Of a DNA stretch of 64,000 bases, positions 1 to 9,059 are shown piece by piece. A model generated the notes under the pieces. It saw only the letters and a program-made list of their open reading frames with translations. It was not told the origin of the DNA and searched no databases. The stretch spans positions 1 through 64,000 of the forward strand of contig NC_010730.1 of NCBI RefSeq assembly GCF_000020325.1. Direction: 5' to 3'. The DNA comes from Sulfurihydrogenibium sp. YO3AOP1. GTDB taxonomy: Bacteria > Aquificota > Aquificia > Aquificales > Hydrogenothermaceae. The number at the start of each line of letters is the position of its first letter. The first letter of the stretch is position 1. Made by a program: the position numbers and the translations under genes.

Positions 1-89
1 AACTCATATTTTTTTAATTATATATTAATTCTATCATAAAAATTTTAAAAGTCAAATAAAAAAATTTTAAAAATTTACCTAAAAGAAAA

Positions 90-122
90 TATAATGGATA
101 TCCCTAAAATGAAATAAAGGAG
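90..122 (+). promoter_or_regulatory. dnaA promoter -10 and ribosome binding site
   Basis: A consensus TATAAT lies at 90-95. The sequence about 17 bases upstream (near 67-72) is only an A/T-rich, weak -35. AAAGGAG at 116-122 sits 6 bases before the dnaA ATG at 129. I saw no clear TTATCCACA-type DnaA boxes in the 128 bases before the gene, so the origin cannot be placed here. Confidence 0.5.
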
Positions 123-128
123 TGGAGA

Positions 129-1508
129 ATGGATTTAAGTAAAAATAATGCTGGCAATACATCAAACGTCAGTATTAGTGAATCTAAACTTTGGCAGTCT
201 ATTCTCCATGACTTAAGGGAAAAAATTGATAATACATCATATATGATACTAAATTCTCTTGAAGAGGTATACTACAACGAAGGAAATATATATATCTATA
301 CTCCAGACAATATTTACAAAAATTGGATAGAAACAGAAATATTAGAAAATATAGAAACTTCAGCAAATAAGGTTATTGGAAGAAATGTAAAAATACATGT
401 TATTTCTTTAAAGGATAAATCTTCAAAGAAAACAAAAAAAGGCAAGAATTCAAAAAACTTTGAAGAAACAGATTTTTATCAATATTTATCATTAAATCCA
501 AAATACACTTTTGACAATCTTATAGTTGGAAATAATAATAAAGTTGCATTTCAAGCATGTTTGGCTGTTACAGAAAATTTAGGAAAAATTTATAATCCAC
601 TTTTTATTTATGGCGATGTTGGGCTTGGCAAAACTCATTTATTACACGGAACAGCTTATCATGTCCTTGCAAAGAGCTCTTCAGCAAAAATCATTTACAC
701 AACAGCAGACACATTTGCTTCTGAACTTTTTTCATATTTAGAAAAAGGAATGATTTTAGAGTTTAGAAAAAAATACAGAGAAGTAGACCTTCTACTTATT
801 GACGATATACAATTTTTAGTTGGAAAGGAAAGAACACAAATAGAGTTCTATCATATTTTTAACGTTTTATACAGCCTTGGAAAACAGATAATTTTATCCT
901 CAGACCAACCGCCTTCTAAGTTAAATGGCATAGAAAAAAGATTGATAAGTAGATTTAGCAGCGGATTAATTGTCGAAATAACCAAGCCGGATTTAGAAAC
1001 AAAGATTAACATAACATTAAAGAAGATGAAAGAATTGAATGTAGAATTTTCAAGGGATGTAGTTCTATTTATTGCAAAAACCGTAAATACAAGTGTTAGA
1101 GAGCTGGAAGGTTCAATAAAAAGATTAAAAGCCTACAGCGAAATAATGGGAAGACCAATAACTTTAGACGTTGCAAGAACTGTGTTAAAAGATGTATTAG
1201 AAGTAAATGAAGTACAGCCATTAACTGTTGAAAGAATTCAAAAAGAAGTATGTAATTACTTTAATATTGATATAAAAGAATTACTTGGAAACTCAAGAAA
1301 TAAAAAATCTGTAACTGCAAGGCAGATAGCAATGTACTTATCAAAAGAGCTAACTGATGAATCCTTATCCTCAATAGCAAGATATTTTCATAAAAAAGAC
1401 CATACAACAATTTTAAATGCTGCAAATAAAATAAAAGAAATAATGGAAAAAGATAGAAAGTTAAAATATACTGTAGATTTGATTAAAGATAAGTTGATTA
1501 CTTTATGA
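129..1508 (+). CDS. dnaA: Chromosomal replication initiator protein DnaA
   Basis: DnaA is the AAA+ ATPase that binds DnaA boxes at oriC and melts the origin for replication. The protein has 459 residues, a normal length. A divergent N-terminal domain I (about 1-90) and a short lysine-rich linker (about 95-112) lead into the AAA+ domain. Walker A is GDVGLGKT at 162-169 and Walker B is LLLIDDIQ at 221-228. The C-terminal domain IV carries the DnaA-box recognition signature DHTTIL starting at residue 424. The start is supported by AAAGGAG six bases upstream. The gene stands alone; dnaN does not follow. Directly downstream, overlapping the stop codon region, is a decayed transposase. The C-terminus of DnaA itself looks complete. 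Confidence 0.98.
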   Translation: MDLSKNNAGNTSNVSISESKLWQSILHDLREKIDNTSYMILNSLEEVYYNEGNIYIYTPDNIYKNWIETEILENIETSANKVIGRNVKIHVISLKDKSSKKTKKGKNSKNFEETDFYQYLSLNPKYTFDNLIVGNNNKVAFQACLAVTENLGKIYNPLFIYGDVGLGKTHLLHGTAYHVLAKSSSAKIIYTTADTFASELFSYLEKGMILEFRKKYREVDLLLIDDIQFLVGKERTQIEFYHIFNVLYSLGKQIILSSDQPPSKLNGIEKRLISRFSSGLIVEITKPDLETKINITLKKMKELNVEFSRDVVLFIAKTVNTSVRELEGSIKRLKAYSEIMGRPITLDVARTVLKDVLEVNEVQPLTVERIQKEVCNYFNIDIKELLGNSRNKKSVTARQIAMYLSKELTDESLSSIARYFHKKDHTTILNAANKIKEIMEKDRKLKYTVDLIKDKLITL

Positions 1509-1920
1509 CGATCTGATAAAAGCCTTTGGTTTAGAAGGAGACAAACAGCAAAAAGTCTCAGAAAATAAAATACTTATCATTGTTTTCATTGCTAACGAGT
1601 ATTTTTTATTAAATTATCAAAAAACTCTACGATTTCTTAAAGAAAGCGGACAAACTCTTTTTAAATACGTACTATCAAAGTCAAGATTTAATAGAAGGAA
1701 AGTTGCCATAGTTTAGAAGGTTTAGCTAATATGTCTTTCAATTACATGGAGAGAAGATAAGCTGATAGGATATAAAGATTATAAGAACTACGACTTTTGA
1801 AGATCAGCTTAAATTGGTGGAAAATTAGGGCTGAAAGCTATTTTTTCTTATAATATTCCAAAGCTGGTTAAGGCGGCAACTTAAGTTAAAATAAATAAGG
1901 AAGTTTTAAAATTACAAAAT
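1506..1920 (+). pseudogene. Decayed IS982-like transposase remnant
   Basis: The 508 bases between dnaA and rlmB hold no intact gene. Read from about 1506, one frame gives a transposase-like stretch without stops to about 1710. It includes the segments FLKESGQTLFKYVLSKSRF and NRRKVAI, and resembles the N-terminal part of IS982-family transposases. In-frame stops follow, with a later segment REDKLIGYKDYKNYDF and, after further loss, an end-like segment FSYNIPKLVKAAT at about 1842-1881. The middle with the catalytic residues is gone. The family assignment is by resemblance only. The rest of the gap, up to 2016, is plain AT-rich DNA. Confidence 0.6.
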
Positions 1921-2016
1921 TTCATTCAAAAACTAAAGCTGTCTAAAAATTTATTTTTTGTTAAAAAACTAATATTTGCTAAAATATTATCTTATTATTA
2001 AATTAAGGATAAATGA

Positions 2017-2769
2017 ATGACAAAAGAAAATAATAATCACTTGGTAATTTGGGGAAGGAATCCAGTAATAGAAGCACTTAAAGCCGGAAGAAGTCTTGAA
2101 AAAATTCTTATTGCTCATGATTCACATCCGCCAAGAGAGTTGTTGGAGCTTGCAAATGAGAAGAAAGTAAAAGTACAAAAAGTATCAAGACAAAAGATTG
2201 AAGAGCTCGCAAACACTAAGAAAACACAAGGTGTTGTTGCACTCGTAAGTCCAATAAAATATTATGATGAAAATGAAATTATAGATAAAACAATAAAAGA
2301 AAAGGGTATTATGTTAATCTTAGACCATATTACAGACCCTCAAAACGTAGGAAGCATTTTAAGAACAGCAGAAATTTTTGGAGTAAGTGGAGTTATAATC
2401 CCTAAAGAAAGGTCAAGCCCTATAAATGAAGTAGTAGTTAAAGCATCTACAGGGGCAGTTTTTCATCTTCCGATTGCAAAAGTTGGAAGTTTAAGAAATG
2501 TAATTGAAAAATTTAAAAAGAAGGGTGGTTGGGTTGTTGCTATTGAAAAAGGTGGAAGAAATATAGCTGAGATAGACTTTCCATATCCGATTGCGTTAAT
2601 AGTTGGCTCAGAAGGAAAAGGAGTTTCAAAATCTATATTAGAAGAAGCAGATATTATTGCAACTATTCCAATGGTTGGTAAAATAACATCTCTGAATGTT
2701 TCAAACGCAACATCAATAGCATTATGGGAATTATTTAAAAGGAGAATAAAAGATGGAAAAAACAGTTAA
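2017..2769 (+). CDS. rlmB: 23S rRNA (guanosine-2'-O-)-methyltransferase RlmB / TrmH-family (SpoU) methyltransferase
   Basis: A SpoU-class SAM-dependent 2'-O-ribose methyltransferase; RlmB modifies G2251 of 23S rRNA. The 250 residues comprise an N-terminal substrate-binding domain (about 1-80, starting WGRNPVIEAL) and a knotted catalytic domain. The three SpoU motifs are present: DPQNVGSILRTAE (about residues 107-119), the IVGSEGKGVS region, and the C-terminal IPMVGKITSLNVSNATSIAL, which carries the conserved SLNVS. The gene overlaps aroA by 17 bases and probably shares a transcript with it. The exact RNA target is inferred from the family; another TrmH-group target is possible. Confidence 0.9.
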   Translation: MTKENNNHLVIWGRNPVIEALKAGRSLEKILIAHDSHPPRELLELANEKKVKVQKVSRQKIEELANTKKTQGVVALVSPIKYYDENEIIDKTIKEKGIMLILDHITDPQNVGSILRTAEIFGVSGVIIPKERSSPINEVVVKASTGAVFHLPIAKVGSLRNVIEKFKKKGGWVVAIEKGGRNIAEIDFPYPIALIVGSEGKGVSKSILEEADIIATIPMVGKITSLNVSNATSIALWELFKRRIKDGKNS

Positions 2770-4048
2770 AAAAGTAAAAAGAATAGAAGGGTCTTTAAGA
2801 GTTCCATCGGATAAATCTATTTCACACAGAGCAATAATTTTATCTTCATTGGCAGATGGTACATCTATTGTAAAAAACTTTTTAAAGGCTGGTGATACTC
2901 TTACAACTGTAAACGCATACAGAAAACTTGGGGTTGAAATAGTAGAAAAAGAAGGTGTTTATTACGTCCATGGGAAAGGTTTAGATGGGCTGAAAGAACC
3001 TGATGATCTTCTTGATATGGGAAACTCTGGAACAACTACAAGATTAACTCTTGGAGTATTGGCTGGATTTGATTTTTTTGCTGCGTTAACAGGTGATGAT
3101 AGTCTAAGAAAAAGACCTATGAAAAGGGTAGCAGAGCCACTTTCTAAAATGGGTGCAAAAATAGATGGAAGAAAGGATGGTAATTTACTTCCAATCTCTA
3201 TAAGAGGTGGAAAGCTTACAGGAATAGATTTTTTTAATGAAAAAATGTCGGCACAGGTAAAATCAGCTATTCTTTTGGCTGGACTGTTTGCAAAAGGAGA
3301 TACAACAGTTATAGAACCTGTAATTTCAAGAGACCATACAGAAAATATGTTAAACAGTATGGGAGCATATGTAAGTAGAGAATTTACAAAAGACGGATAT
3401 AGAGTAACTGTCAAAAAAGCAGATAAGCTAAATCCTATACATATAAACGTACCTGCCGACCCATCTTCGGCGGCATTTTTTGCAGCTGCAGCATCAATTA
3501 TTTCCGGGTCTCACATAGAATTAAAAGATGTTTTAATAAATCCAACAAGAGATGGATTTTTTAGAAAGTTAAAAGAAATGGGGGCTAAGGTTGAATACAA
3601 AAACAAAAGAGATGAAGCAGGTGAGATAGTAGCAGATATCTATATTAGCTATCATGAATTAAAAGGTGTAAAAGTAGAGCCTCAAGAAGTTCCTTCAATG
3701 ATAGACGAAATTCCACTGCTTGCAATCATTGCAACTCAAGCAGAAGGAGAAACGGTAATAACCGGTGCCCATGAGCTTAGAGTAAAAGAAAGCGACAGAA
3801 TTAAATCAGTAATAGAAAACTTTAAACGCTTAGGGCTTGAAGCAGAAGAACTTCCAGATGGTATGATAATAAGAGGAAAACAGAAAGTAAAAGGTGGAAT
3901 CGTAGATTCTTATAAAGACCATAGAATAGCAATGGGCTTTGCAATTCTTGGATTAGTAAGTGAAGAAGGAATTACAATAAAAGATGCTGATTGTGTTTAT
4001 ATATCTTACCCGGAATTTTTTAACCACTTAGAAAAGGTAAGTAAGTAG
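2753..4048 (+). CDS. aroA: 3-phosphoshikimate 1-carboxyvinyltransferase (EPSP synthase)
   Basis: Joins shikimate 3-phosphate and phosphoenolpyruvate to EPSP in the shikimate pathway for aromatic amino acids. The 431 residues cover the two-domain fold. Visible motifs are PSDKSISHRA at 18-27 (K21 and R26 bind substrate), GNSGTTTRL at about 91-99, SRDHTENML, and KESDRI before the C-terminus, followed by DSYKDHRIAMGFA. The start overlaps the end of rlmB by 17 bases, and AAAGGAG sits just upstream within rlmB, which supports translational coupling. Confidence 0.97.
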   Translation: MEKTVKKVKRIEGSLRVPSDKSISHRAIILSSLADGTSIVKNFLKAGDTLTTVNAYRKLGVEIVEKEGVYYVHGKGLDGLKEPDDLLDMGNSGTTTRLTLGVLAGFDFFAALTGDDSLRKRPMKRVAEPLSKMGAKIDGRKDGNLLPISIRGGKLTGIDFFNEKMSAQVKSAILLAGLFAKGDTTVIEPVISRDHTENMLNSMGAYVSREFTKDGYRVTVKKADKLNPIHINVPADPSSAAFFAAAASIISGSHIELKDVLINPTRDGFFRKLKEMGAKVEYKNKRDEAGEIVADIYISYHELKGVKVEPQEVPSMIDEIPLLAIIATQAEGETVITGAHELRVKESDRIKSVIENFKRLGLEAEELPDGMIIRGKQKVKGGIVDSYKDHRIAMGFAILGLVSEEGITIKDADCVYISYPEFFNHLEKVSK

Positions 4049-4136
4049 TGAGAAAGTAAGAAATATATTACCCTGAGACTGCTTTAAAAATTTTTTTAAG
4101 TTTTAAATGTATATGTAATATATCTTTAACTTTACC

Positions 4137-4512
4137 ACTATTCTAAGGCTTCAGTTTGAGGGATTTTCTCTTTTAAAGAAGGTTAAAAAGTAGAGGCAAT
4201 TCATGAATTGTCCGCACAGCGAACAAATGAGAGGTAAAAAGGGCGAATATTCTTAGTCAGCTGCAGAATGACCCATTGGCGGTTTTTGTAATCTCGAGGA
4301 CGTTAGTCTGAAGATTTTCTCTTTTAAAATCCGGGAAATAAGAAGAAAGTGAGAATGGGGAGAGGAGATTCTTCGCTTATGCTCAGAATGACACGAATGG
4401 TTGTTTAACGTCTTATCCAGTAACAAAGCGAAGGACCTCCTCTTTTAAGGTCTTTTAAAGATAAGATAAACATAAAAGAAGATTCTTTGCTTGGATGTAG
4501 AATGACAGGCAA
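4137..4512. repeat. Intergenic mosaic of short dispersed repeats between aroA and thiE
   Basis: The 544-base gap 4049-4592 has no gene. It holds imperfect copies of the dispersed units seen throughout the window: AGATTCTTCGCT...CTCAGAATGAC (about 4368-4393), a degraded GAGGACGTTAGTCTGAAG unit (about 4296-4313), AAAGCGAAGGACCTCCTC (about 4423-4445), and a palindrome GGCAATTCATGAATTGTC at 4195-4212. GTGAG-rich runs lie between them. Confidence 0.75.
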
Positions 4513-4592
4513 GATGATGTCTTTATCAAAAAATTTTCTTGGAACAGCCTTATTGATTTTTAAACTTAATCAAAATTTTAAAGCACTCTATA

Positions 4593-5213
4593 TTACCTTT
4601 TACCTCTAAACAATTCTGCATATTCTCTTGCCCTCTCTTCTATGTTTTCGGCAGTCCATATATCACTTATTACAGCCACTAAATCAGCACCAAGCTCAAC
4701 AAGTTCTTTAGCTCTTTCAACCGTAATACCACCTATTACACAGACAGGTATTTTTAAAAATCTTTTAGCTTCTGTTATTGCAGATTTATCAACGACTTTA
4801 GATTTAGGCTTTGTTGGAGAAGGGTAAAAACTTCCAAAAGCAGCATAAGTAGCAGATAAACGCTCCATCAATATTGCCCTTTCAACATCTCCATAACAAG
4901 ATACACCAACGATCTTATCTTTTAGAGCTTTTCTAATTTCTGATATGTCAACATCCTCTTCTCCAACATGAATTCCATCAGCATCAGACTTTAAAGTTAA
5001 TTCAAGCCTGTCATTAACTATAAATAAAGCATCATATTTATGGCAAAGATTTTTCAAGTCCTTAGCTATTGGTAATAAAAAGTCATCGGTATTATTTTTA
5101 TCTCTCAGCTGAACTAATTTAGCACCACCTTTTAAAGATTGTTCTACCATGTCAAAAATTTTATCGTATGGAGTTAATTTTTCATCTGTGATTACATATA
5201 AACCTTTTAGCAT
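4593..5213 (-). CDS. thiE: Thiamine-phosphate synthase
   Basis: Couples HMP-pyrophosphate to the thiazole phosphate to make thiamine monophosphate in the cytosol. The 206 residues have the TIM-barrel motifs of ThiE: QLRDKN at 35-40, FIVNDR at 64-69, GIHVGEED at 80-87, the pyrophosphate-binding SFYPSPTKP stretch, and VIGGIT near the C-terminus. The gene is monocistronic on the minus strand, between a repeat-filled gap and the divergent htrA-like gene. A TenI-like regulator is the alternative within this family, but the full substrate-binding set favours ThiE. Confidence 0.93.
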   Translation of the reverse strand: MLKGLYVITDEKLTPYDKIFDMVEQSLKGGAKLVQLRDKNNTDDFLLPIAKDLKNLCHKYDALFIVNDRLELTLKSDADGIHVGEEDVDISEIRKALKDKIVGVSCYGDVERAILMERLSATYAAFGSFYPSPTKPKSKVVDKSAITEAKRFLKIPVCVIGGITVERAKELVELGADLVAVISDIWTAENIEERAREYAELFRGKR

Positions 5214-5312
5214 GTTTCACCTCGTTAACTTTTTTAAAACATATTAAGCTTTTTAAATTTTCGTTTAAATGCTTAAAAATTCATTTTAAAACATTATAAT
5301 ACCGTTTTATGA

Positions 5313-5352
5313 TATAATTAAATCTAACATTTTCAAAGATTACTGAGGTGAT
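5313..5352 (+). promoter_or_regulatory. Promoter and ribosome binding site of the HtrA-like gene
   Basis: TATAAT is at 5313-5318, with a second TATAAT-like ATTATAAT at 5293-5300. GAGGTGAT at 5345-5352 is the only purine-rich candidate ribosome binding site. It lies 13 bases before the ATG at 5366, longer than usual, so the true start could differ slightly. Confidence 0.45.
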
Positions 5353-5365
5353 ATAATAACAAAAA

Positions 5366-6415
5366 ATGGATAATAGCGACCGTTTTAATTTCGAAAAAAT
5401 AAACAAATTACTTTTATTTTACATCCTTTTATATCTAATTATTCAATCTTGTGAATCAAAAAAAGAAAAAGATGCTGTTAAACTAATTCAAGACAGAATT
5501 GAAAATGTAATCTCACAAACCACTCCATCTGTAGTAACTATTTTCACAAAACAAGACAAAGAAACTTCTTTATTACTTAAAGATATTGATGATGAATCAG
5601 TCGGTTCTGGATTTGTTATTAAAAAAACATCTAATTATCTCTATATAGCCACAAATGCACATGTAATTGAGAAAAAGGGAAATATTTTTGTTAGATTCTA
5701 TAATGATAGAGTTTTTAAAGCCGAAGTTGTAGGAGTTGATACTAAAACTGATATAGCCGTTTTGAAAGTAAAACTGAATAATTTTAATAGAGATATAAAA
5801 TCTCTAAAATTTGAATATTTAGAGAATATAAAGCCTGGAATGTTTGTGTTGGTTGCTGGCAGCCCTTATAATTTGGGGCATACTTACACGTTTGGAATCA
5901 TATCAGCTATAAACAGAGAAGTAGGTATTTCATCTATAGAAGGTTTTATTCAGACAGATGCTTCTATTAATCCGGGTGATTCCGGTGGACCACTATTAAA
6001 TCTTGACGGAAAAGTTGTTGGAATGAGTATAGCCACAGTTCAAACTGGACAAGGTATCGGTTTTGCTATCCCTGTAGATATACTACAAGACACTGTAAAT
6101 CAACTAATAAAATATGGTAAGGTTAGAAGAGGTTGGATTGGTATAGTTGTAACAGATGTGTCTGAAGAGATAAAAGAAAGAATGAATATAAACGGTGGTG
6201 CTTTGGTATTAAAAATTGAGAAGAATAGCCCTGCTTCCGGAACTGGTTTAGTTGTCGGCGATATAATAACTAAAATTAATGGTAATCCAATAAAAAATTC
6301 TAAAGAGTTTAGGCTATTTTTAAATAAAGTAAAACCAGGAGATATGATAGAGCTTGAAATTATAAACTCAAAAGGAAAAAGAACCATAACAGTAATTCCG
6401 ATAGAGAAAGATTAG
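5366..6415 (+). CDS. HtrA/DegP-type serine protease, likely lipid-anchored, one PDZ domain
   Basis: A periplasmic protein quality-control protease of the trypsin-like S1C family. The 349 residues begin with a hydrophobic segment (about 14-28) ending at a possible lipobox IQSC with C29, which would anchor it as a lipoprotein. The catalytic triad is H99 (NAHV), D129 (TDIAVLK) and S206 (NPGDSGGPL). A single PDZ domain (about 255-345, beginning RRGWIGIVV) follows, against two in DegP, so the layout is closer to DegS or HhoA. It is a single gene flanked by repeat-rich gaps. Function is well supported; lipid anchoring is inferred. Confidence 0.92.
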   Translation: MDNSDRFNFEKINKLLLFYILLYLIIQSCESKKEKDAVKLIQDRIENVISQTTPSVVTIFTKQDKETSLLLKDIDDESVGSGFVIKKTSNYLYIATNAHVIEKKGNIFVRFYNDRVFKAEVVGVDTKTDIAVLKVKLNNFNRDIKSLKFEYLENIKPGMFVLVAGSPYNLGHTYTFGIISAINREVGISSIEGFIQTDASINPGDSGGPLLNLDGKVVGMSIATVQTGQGIGFAIPVDILQDTVNQLIKYGKVRRGWIGIVVTDVSEEIKERMNINGGALVLKIEKNSPASGTGLVVGDIITKINGNPIKNSKEFRLFLNKVKPGDMIELEIINSKGKRTITVIPIEKD

Positions 6416-6470
6416 TTTATAGTGTATTGTTAAATTAAGAACACTGTTAAAATTTTTATAACTTTACTTT

Positions 6471-6955
6471 TGTCCGTCATCCTCCTGAGGGACTTTTAGT
6501 CCAAAGGATTTTCTTTTTTAAAAAGCGAAAAAATGAGTAGAGGTAATTCATGAATTACCCGTACGGTGAATAAGCGAGAGGCAAAAGAACAGAGATTCTT
6601 TATCGGCTGCAGAATGACACCATTCGGAAGTTCCTCGTCATCCTGAGGACTTTAGTCCGAAGGATCTCCTCTTTTAAAATAGGTGAGTAAGTGAATAAGT
6701 GAGAAGTAAAAAGACAGAGATTCTTCACCGGCTTCAGAATAACAAATAACGCAAAATAGCATTCTTATCACAAATGCAAAATGATAGTATACCAAATCTT
6801 AAGAATTTTTCAAAACATTCTCATCTTAAAGTTTTAAAAATTTGAACTAATAATTTATAAAGAAAAGCTTGTTTTTATATTCTTTGTCATTCTGCAGGTG
6901 AGTTAAAAATCCCAATCTTTTACCTCTCACCTCTTACTTTTTCATCTTAACGCTT
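6471..6955. repeat. Mosaic of dispersed repeats downstream of the HtrA-like gene
   Basis: The gap 6416-6941 contains no gene. It carries a GTCATCCT..GAGGGAC unit (from 6477), the palindrome GGTAATTCATGAATTACC at 6542-6559, AGATTCTTTATCGGCTGCAG with AATGAC (about 6593-6617), a well-preserved GTCATCCTGAGGACTTTAGT with CCGAAGGATCTCC (about 6638-6670), another AGATTCTTCACCGGC unit (about 6718-6745), and GTCATTCTGCAGG near 6887. GTGAG/CTCAC runs are interspersed. Confidence 0.75.
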
Positions 6956-7376
6956 CAATTAACTCCTTAAATCTTTGCATAGAGTTTTTTATCAGCTCAA
7001 GTGTATTGATTATTTTTTCATAGTCTTCTTCATATTCGTGAGTTATAAGATTTCTGATTTCTTTCATTTCAAACCAAAATTTTTTATCCATAGGAAAATT
7101 AAATTTTTCTGCTAAGTTTATAACGTCAATGATTGGTAAGTTTTCTACGTTTTCGCCCTTTAAGGTAAGATATGCCCTCAACAGCTTTCCTGTTGAGTCT
7201 TGAAGCTTAGAAAATCTATAGGCAATTTGGTCTAATATTCTTAGAAGCTCTAGGTCTTCTTTATAATTTTTCATATCATAATGACTTAAACTATCAAAGG
7301 CTTTGTTTAAAACAAGATAATGTTTTTTTACTTCATTATAAAGCTTTTGATATCTAAGATAATTTTTGTCATTCAA
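6942..7376 (-). CDS. HEPN-domain protein, HepT-like toxin candidate
   Basis: A 144-residue alpha-helical HEPN protein. The signature RX4HXY is seen as RNLITHEY with R108, H113 and Y115, the motif of HepT ribonuclease toxins that pair with MntA-type nucleotidyltransferases. It overlaps the upstream nucleotidyltransferase gene by 8 bases, so the two are cotranscribed. In the best-studied pair the antitoxin AMPylates the HEPN tyrosine; the equivalent Y115 is present. Whether this pair is an active toxin-antitoxin system or the older HI0073/HI0074 nucleotidyltransferase and substrate-binding pair cannot be told from sequence. Confidence 0.75.
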   Translation of the reverse strand: MNDKNYLRYQKLYNEVKKHYLVLNKAFDSLSHYDMKNYKEDLELLRILDQIAYRFSKLQDSTGKLLRAYLTLKGENVENLPIIDVINLAEKFNFPMDKKFWFEMKEIRNLITHEYEEDYEKIINTLELIKNSMQRFKELIEALR

Positions 7377-7662
7377 GTAAAACGCCCTCTGATAGTGCTA
7401 CTTTTTCTATATCTCTTTCAAAGTCTTTATGCAGGACAACGTCTATCTTTTGCTCTCCAAGATTTATTTGGAGTAAGGTTTTAAATTTTATTTCTTTTTC
7501 AAAAAGTTTATCCTTATTTTCTGGAATTATGTATAAATCTATATCTCCACCTTTTTTGTCATCATAAACCCTACTTCCAAATAGATAAACCTTTGTGTTG
7601 TTTCCAAAAATATCTTTGGCAGTTTTAACGATTATTTCTTTTTCATAATCTGAGATTCTCAA
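7369..7662 (-). CDS. MntA-like minimal nucleotidyltransferase, antitoxin candidate
   Basis: A 97-residue minimal nucleotidyltransferase of the DNA polymerase beta superfamily. The catalytic signature is LFGSRV..., with G29-S30 followed by nine residues and D40-I-D42. It probably starts at a TTG (7662) inside TTGA, where that codon overlaps the tldD stop; no in-frame ATG exists nearby. That implies translation coupled to tldD. It lies directly upstream of the HEPN gene with an 8-base overlap. In known MntA-HepT systems this enzyme neutralises HepT by AMPylation; the role here is inferred. Confidence 0.75.
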   Translation of the reverse strand: MRISDYEKEIIVKTAKDIFGNNTKVYLFGSRVYDDKKGGDIDLYIIPENKDKLFEKEIKFKTLLQINLGEQKIDVVLHKDFERDIEKVALSEGVLLE

Positions 7663-9047
7663 ATTACCCCGCCGAGAGTAAGTTTTTTGATTCTTACCGT
7701 TGGTTGTGCATCGCTAACCGGTGCTCTTTGCCCATCTTTGCCACATGTGCCAATAGCCCATCCTAAGTCATAGCCCACCGCATCTATATCCATCAATGCC
7801 TGTGGTCCATTGCCTATCAATGTTGCTCCTTTGATTGGATATGTTATCTCACCGTTTTCAATTCTGTATCCTTCCATGATTTCAAAGACAAAATCTCCAT
7901 TGACTGTGTTTACCTGACCACCACCCATTTTTACAACATAAATTCCGTCTTTTGTATCTTTAATAATATCAGATGGATTATCTTTTCCTGCATCTATGTA
8001 AGTATTTGTCATTCTTACAATTGGAATATTTTTATATCCATCCCTTCTACCGTTTCCTGTTGACTGCCTTCCCTCTTTCATTGCTGTAAGTCTATCGTAC
8101 ATATAGCCTTTTAAAATACCATTTTCAATTAATACTTTTCTTTGTGCTGGCACTCCCTCGTCATCAAAATGAAAACTTCCATTTTTTCCTAATAATGTTC
8201 CATCATCTATCACGCTAACCAATTCTGAGGCTACTTTTTCGCCTATCTTACCTCTGTAAACTGACAAGCCTTGATTTACTAAATCCGCTTCAAGTCCATG
8301 TCCCACTGCTTCGTGAATCATAGTTCCGCCTGCTTCCGATGAAATCACAACTGTAAAGCTCCCTGCCGGTGCAGGCTTTGCCTTTAATCCAAGAACTGCT
8401 CTTTCTGCAGCCTTTGTAGCTACATAATCTATAACATTTACAAAATCTTCATTAAATAGCTCGTATCCAATGCTACCGCCGGTAGATTCATATCCTCTGT
8501 ATAAAGATTCTCCATCGGAAGCTATTGCCTCTACAAAAAATACAACTCTTATTTGAGTATCTTCAATAATTTCTCCTTCTGTGTTTATTATTAAAATTTC
8601 TTTTTTTACATCTCTTAAAGTAACAGAAACCTGCTTTATTCTATCATCGTAAGCTCTTGCTATTTCGTTTGCTCTTTCAAGAATATCTTTTTTCTTTTTT
8701 AATTCAAACTCATCCGGGTCTATCAAAACATTTGTGTATGCTTTATAGTGTGCTTTTCCAACGGCTATTCTTCCTTCTCCTTCTGCTTTTGCTAAGGATT
8801 TAGCAATTTCCATCATGTTTTGGAAAGTAATCTCTGATGTATAGCCATAGTAGGTTTTAAGGTTTTTTATCAGTCTTATCCCAACGCCTGCATCTATTCC
8901 TTTTGAAATTCTTTCTATTTTGTTGTCTTCAAGATTTAAGGTTAAGCTTTTTAAATTTTCAAAATAAATCTCTCCAAACTCTCCACCATCTGCCATTAAA
9001 GCCGTTAATATGTACGGTGCTTTTGACATAACCAATTCTTTATACAT
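7659..9047 (-). CDS. tldD: TldD-type metalloprotease
   Basis: TldD and its partner TldE/PmbA are zinc peptidases that degrade or mature unfolded and modified peptides. The 462 residues carry the HEXXXH zinc motif of TldD as HEAVGH (H245, E246, H250). Conserved TldD blocks also appear: GRRDGYKNIPIVRMTNTYI, and a C-terminal GTCGKDGQRAPVSDAQPT, which includes the third ligand region. ATG at 9047 follows a short gap from the upstream hypothetical gene. The TldE partner is not in this window. Translation may begin at the internal ATG at residue 7, since the first residues are not conserved. Confidence 0.93.
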   Translation of the reverse strand: MYKELVMSKAPYILTALMADGGEFGEIYFENLKSLTLNLEDNKIERISKGIDAGVGIRLIKNLKTYYGYTSEITFQNMMEIAKSLAKAEGEGRIAVGKAHYKAYTNVLIDPDEFELKKKKDILERANEIARAYDDRIKQVSVTLRDVKKEILIINTEGEIIEDTQIRVVFFVEAIASDGESLYRGYESTGGSIGYELFNEDFVNVIDYVATKAAERAVLGLKAKPAPAGSFTVVISSEAGGTMIHEAVGHGLEADLVNQGLSVYRGKIGEKVASELVSVIDDGTLLGKNGSFHFDDEGVPAQRKVLIENGILKGYMYDRLTAMKEGRQSTGNGRRDGYKNIPIVRMTNTYIDAGKDNPSDIIKDTKDGIYVVKMGGGQVNTVNGDFVFEIMEGYRIENGEITYPIKGATLIGNGPQALMDIDAVGYDLGWAIGTCGKDGQRAPVSDAQPTVRIKKLTLGGVI

Positions 9048-9059
9048 GCTTCACTCCTT

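Noticed and set aside
1-128. A complete oriC upstream of dnaA
   Set aside because: Only 128 bases are available, and I saw no DnaA-box cluster there. AT-richness alone is not sufficient.
2962-3414. A 150-codon reading frame antisense to aroA
   Set aside because: It is a mirror of the aroA coding sequence with no start signals. Long antisense frames of the same sort occur within uvrA, amtB and cobA.
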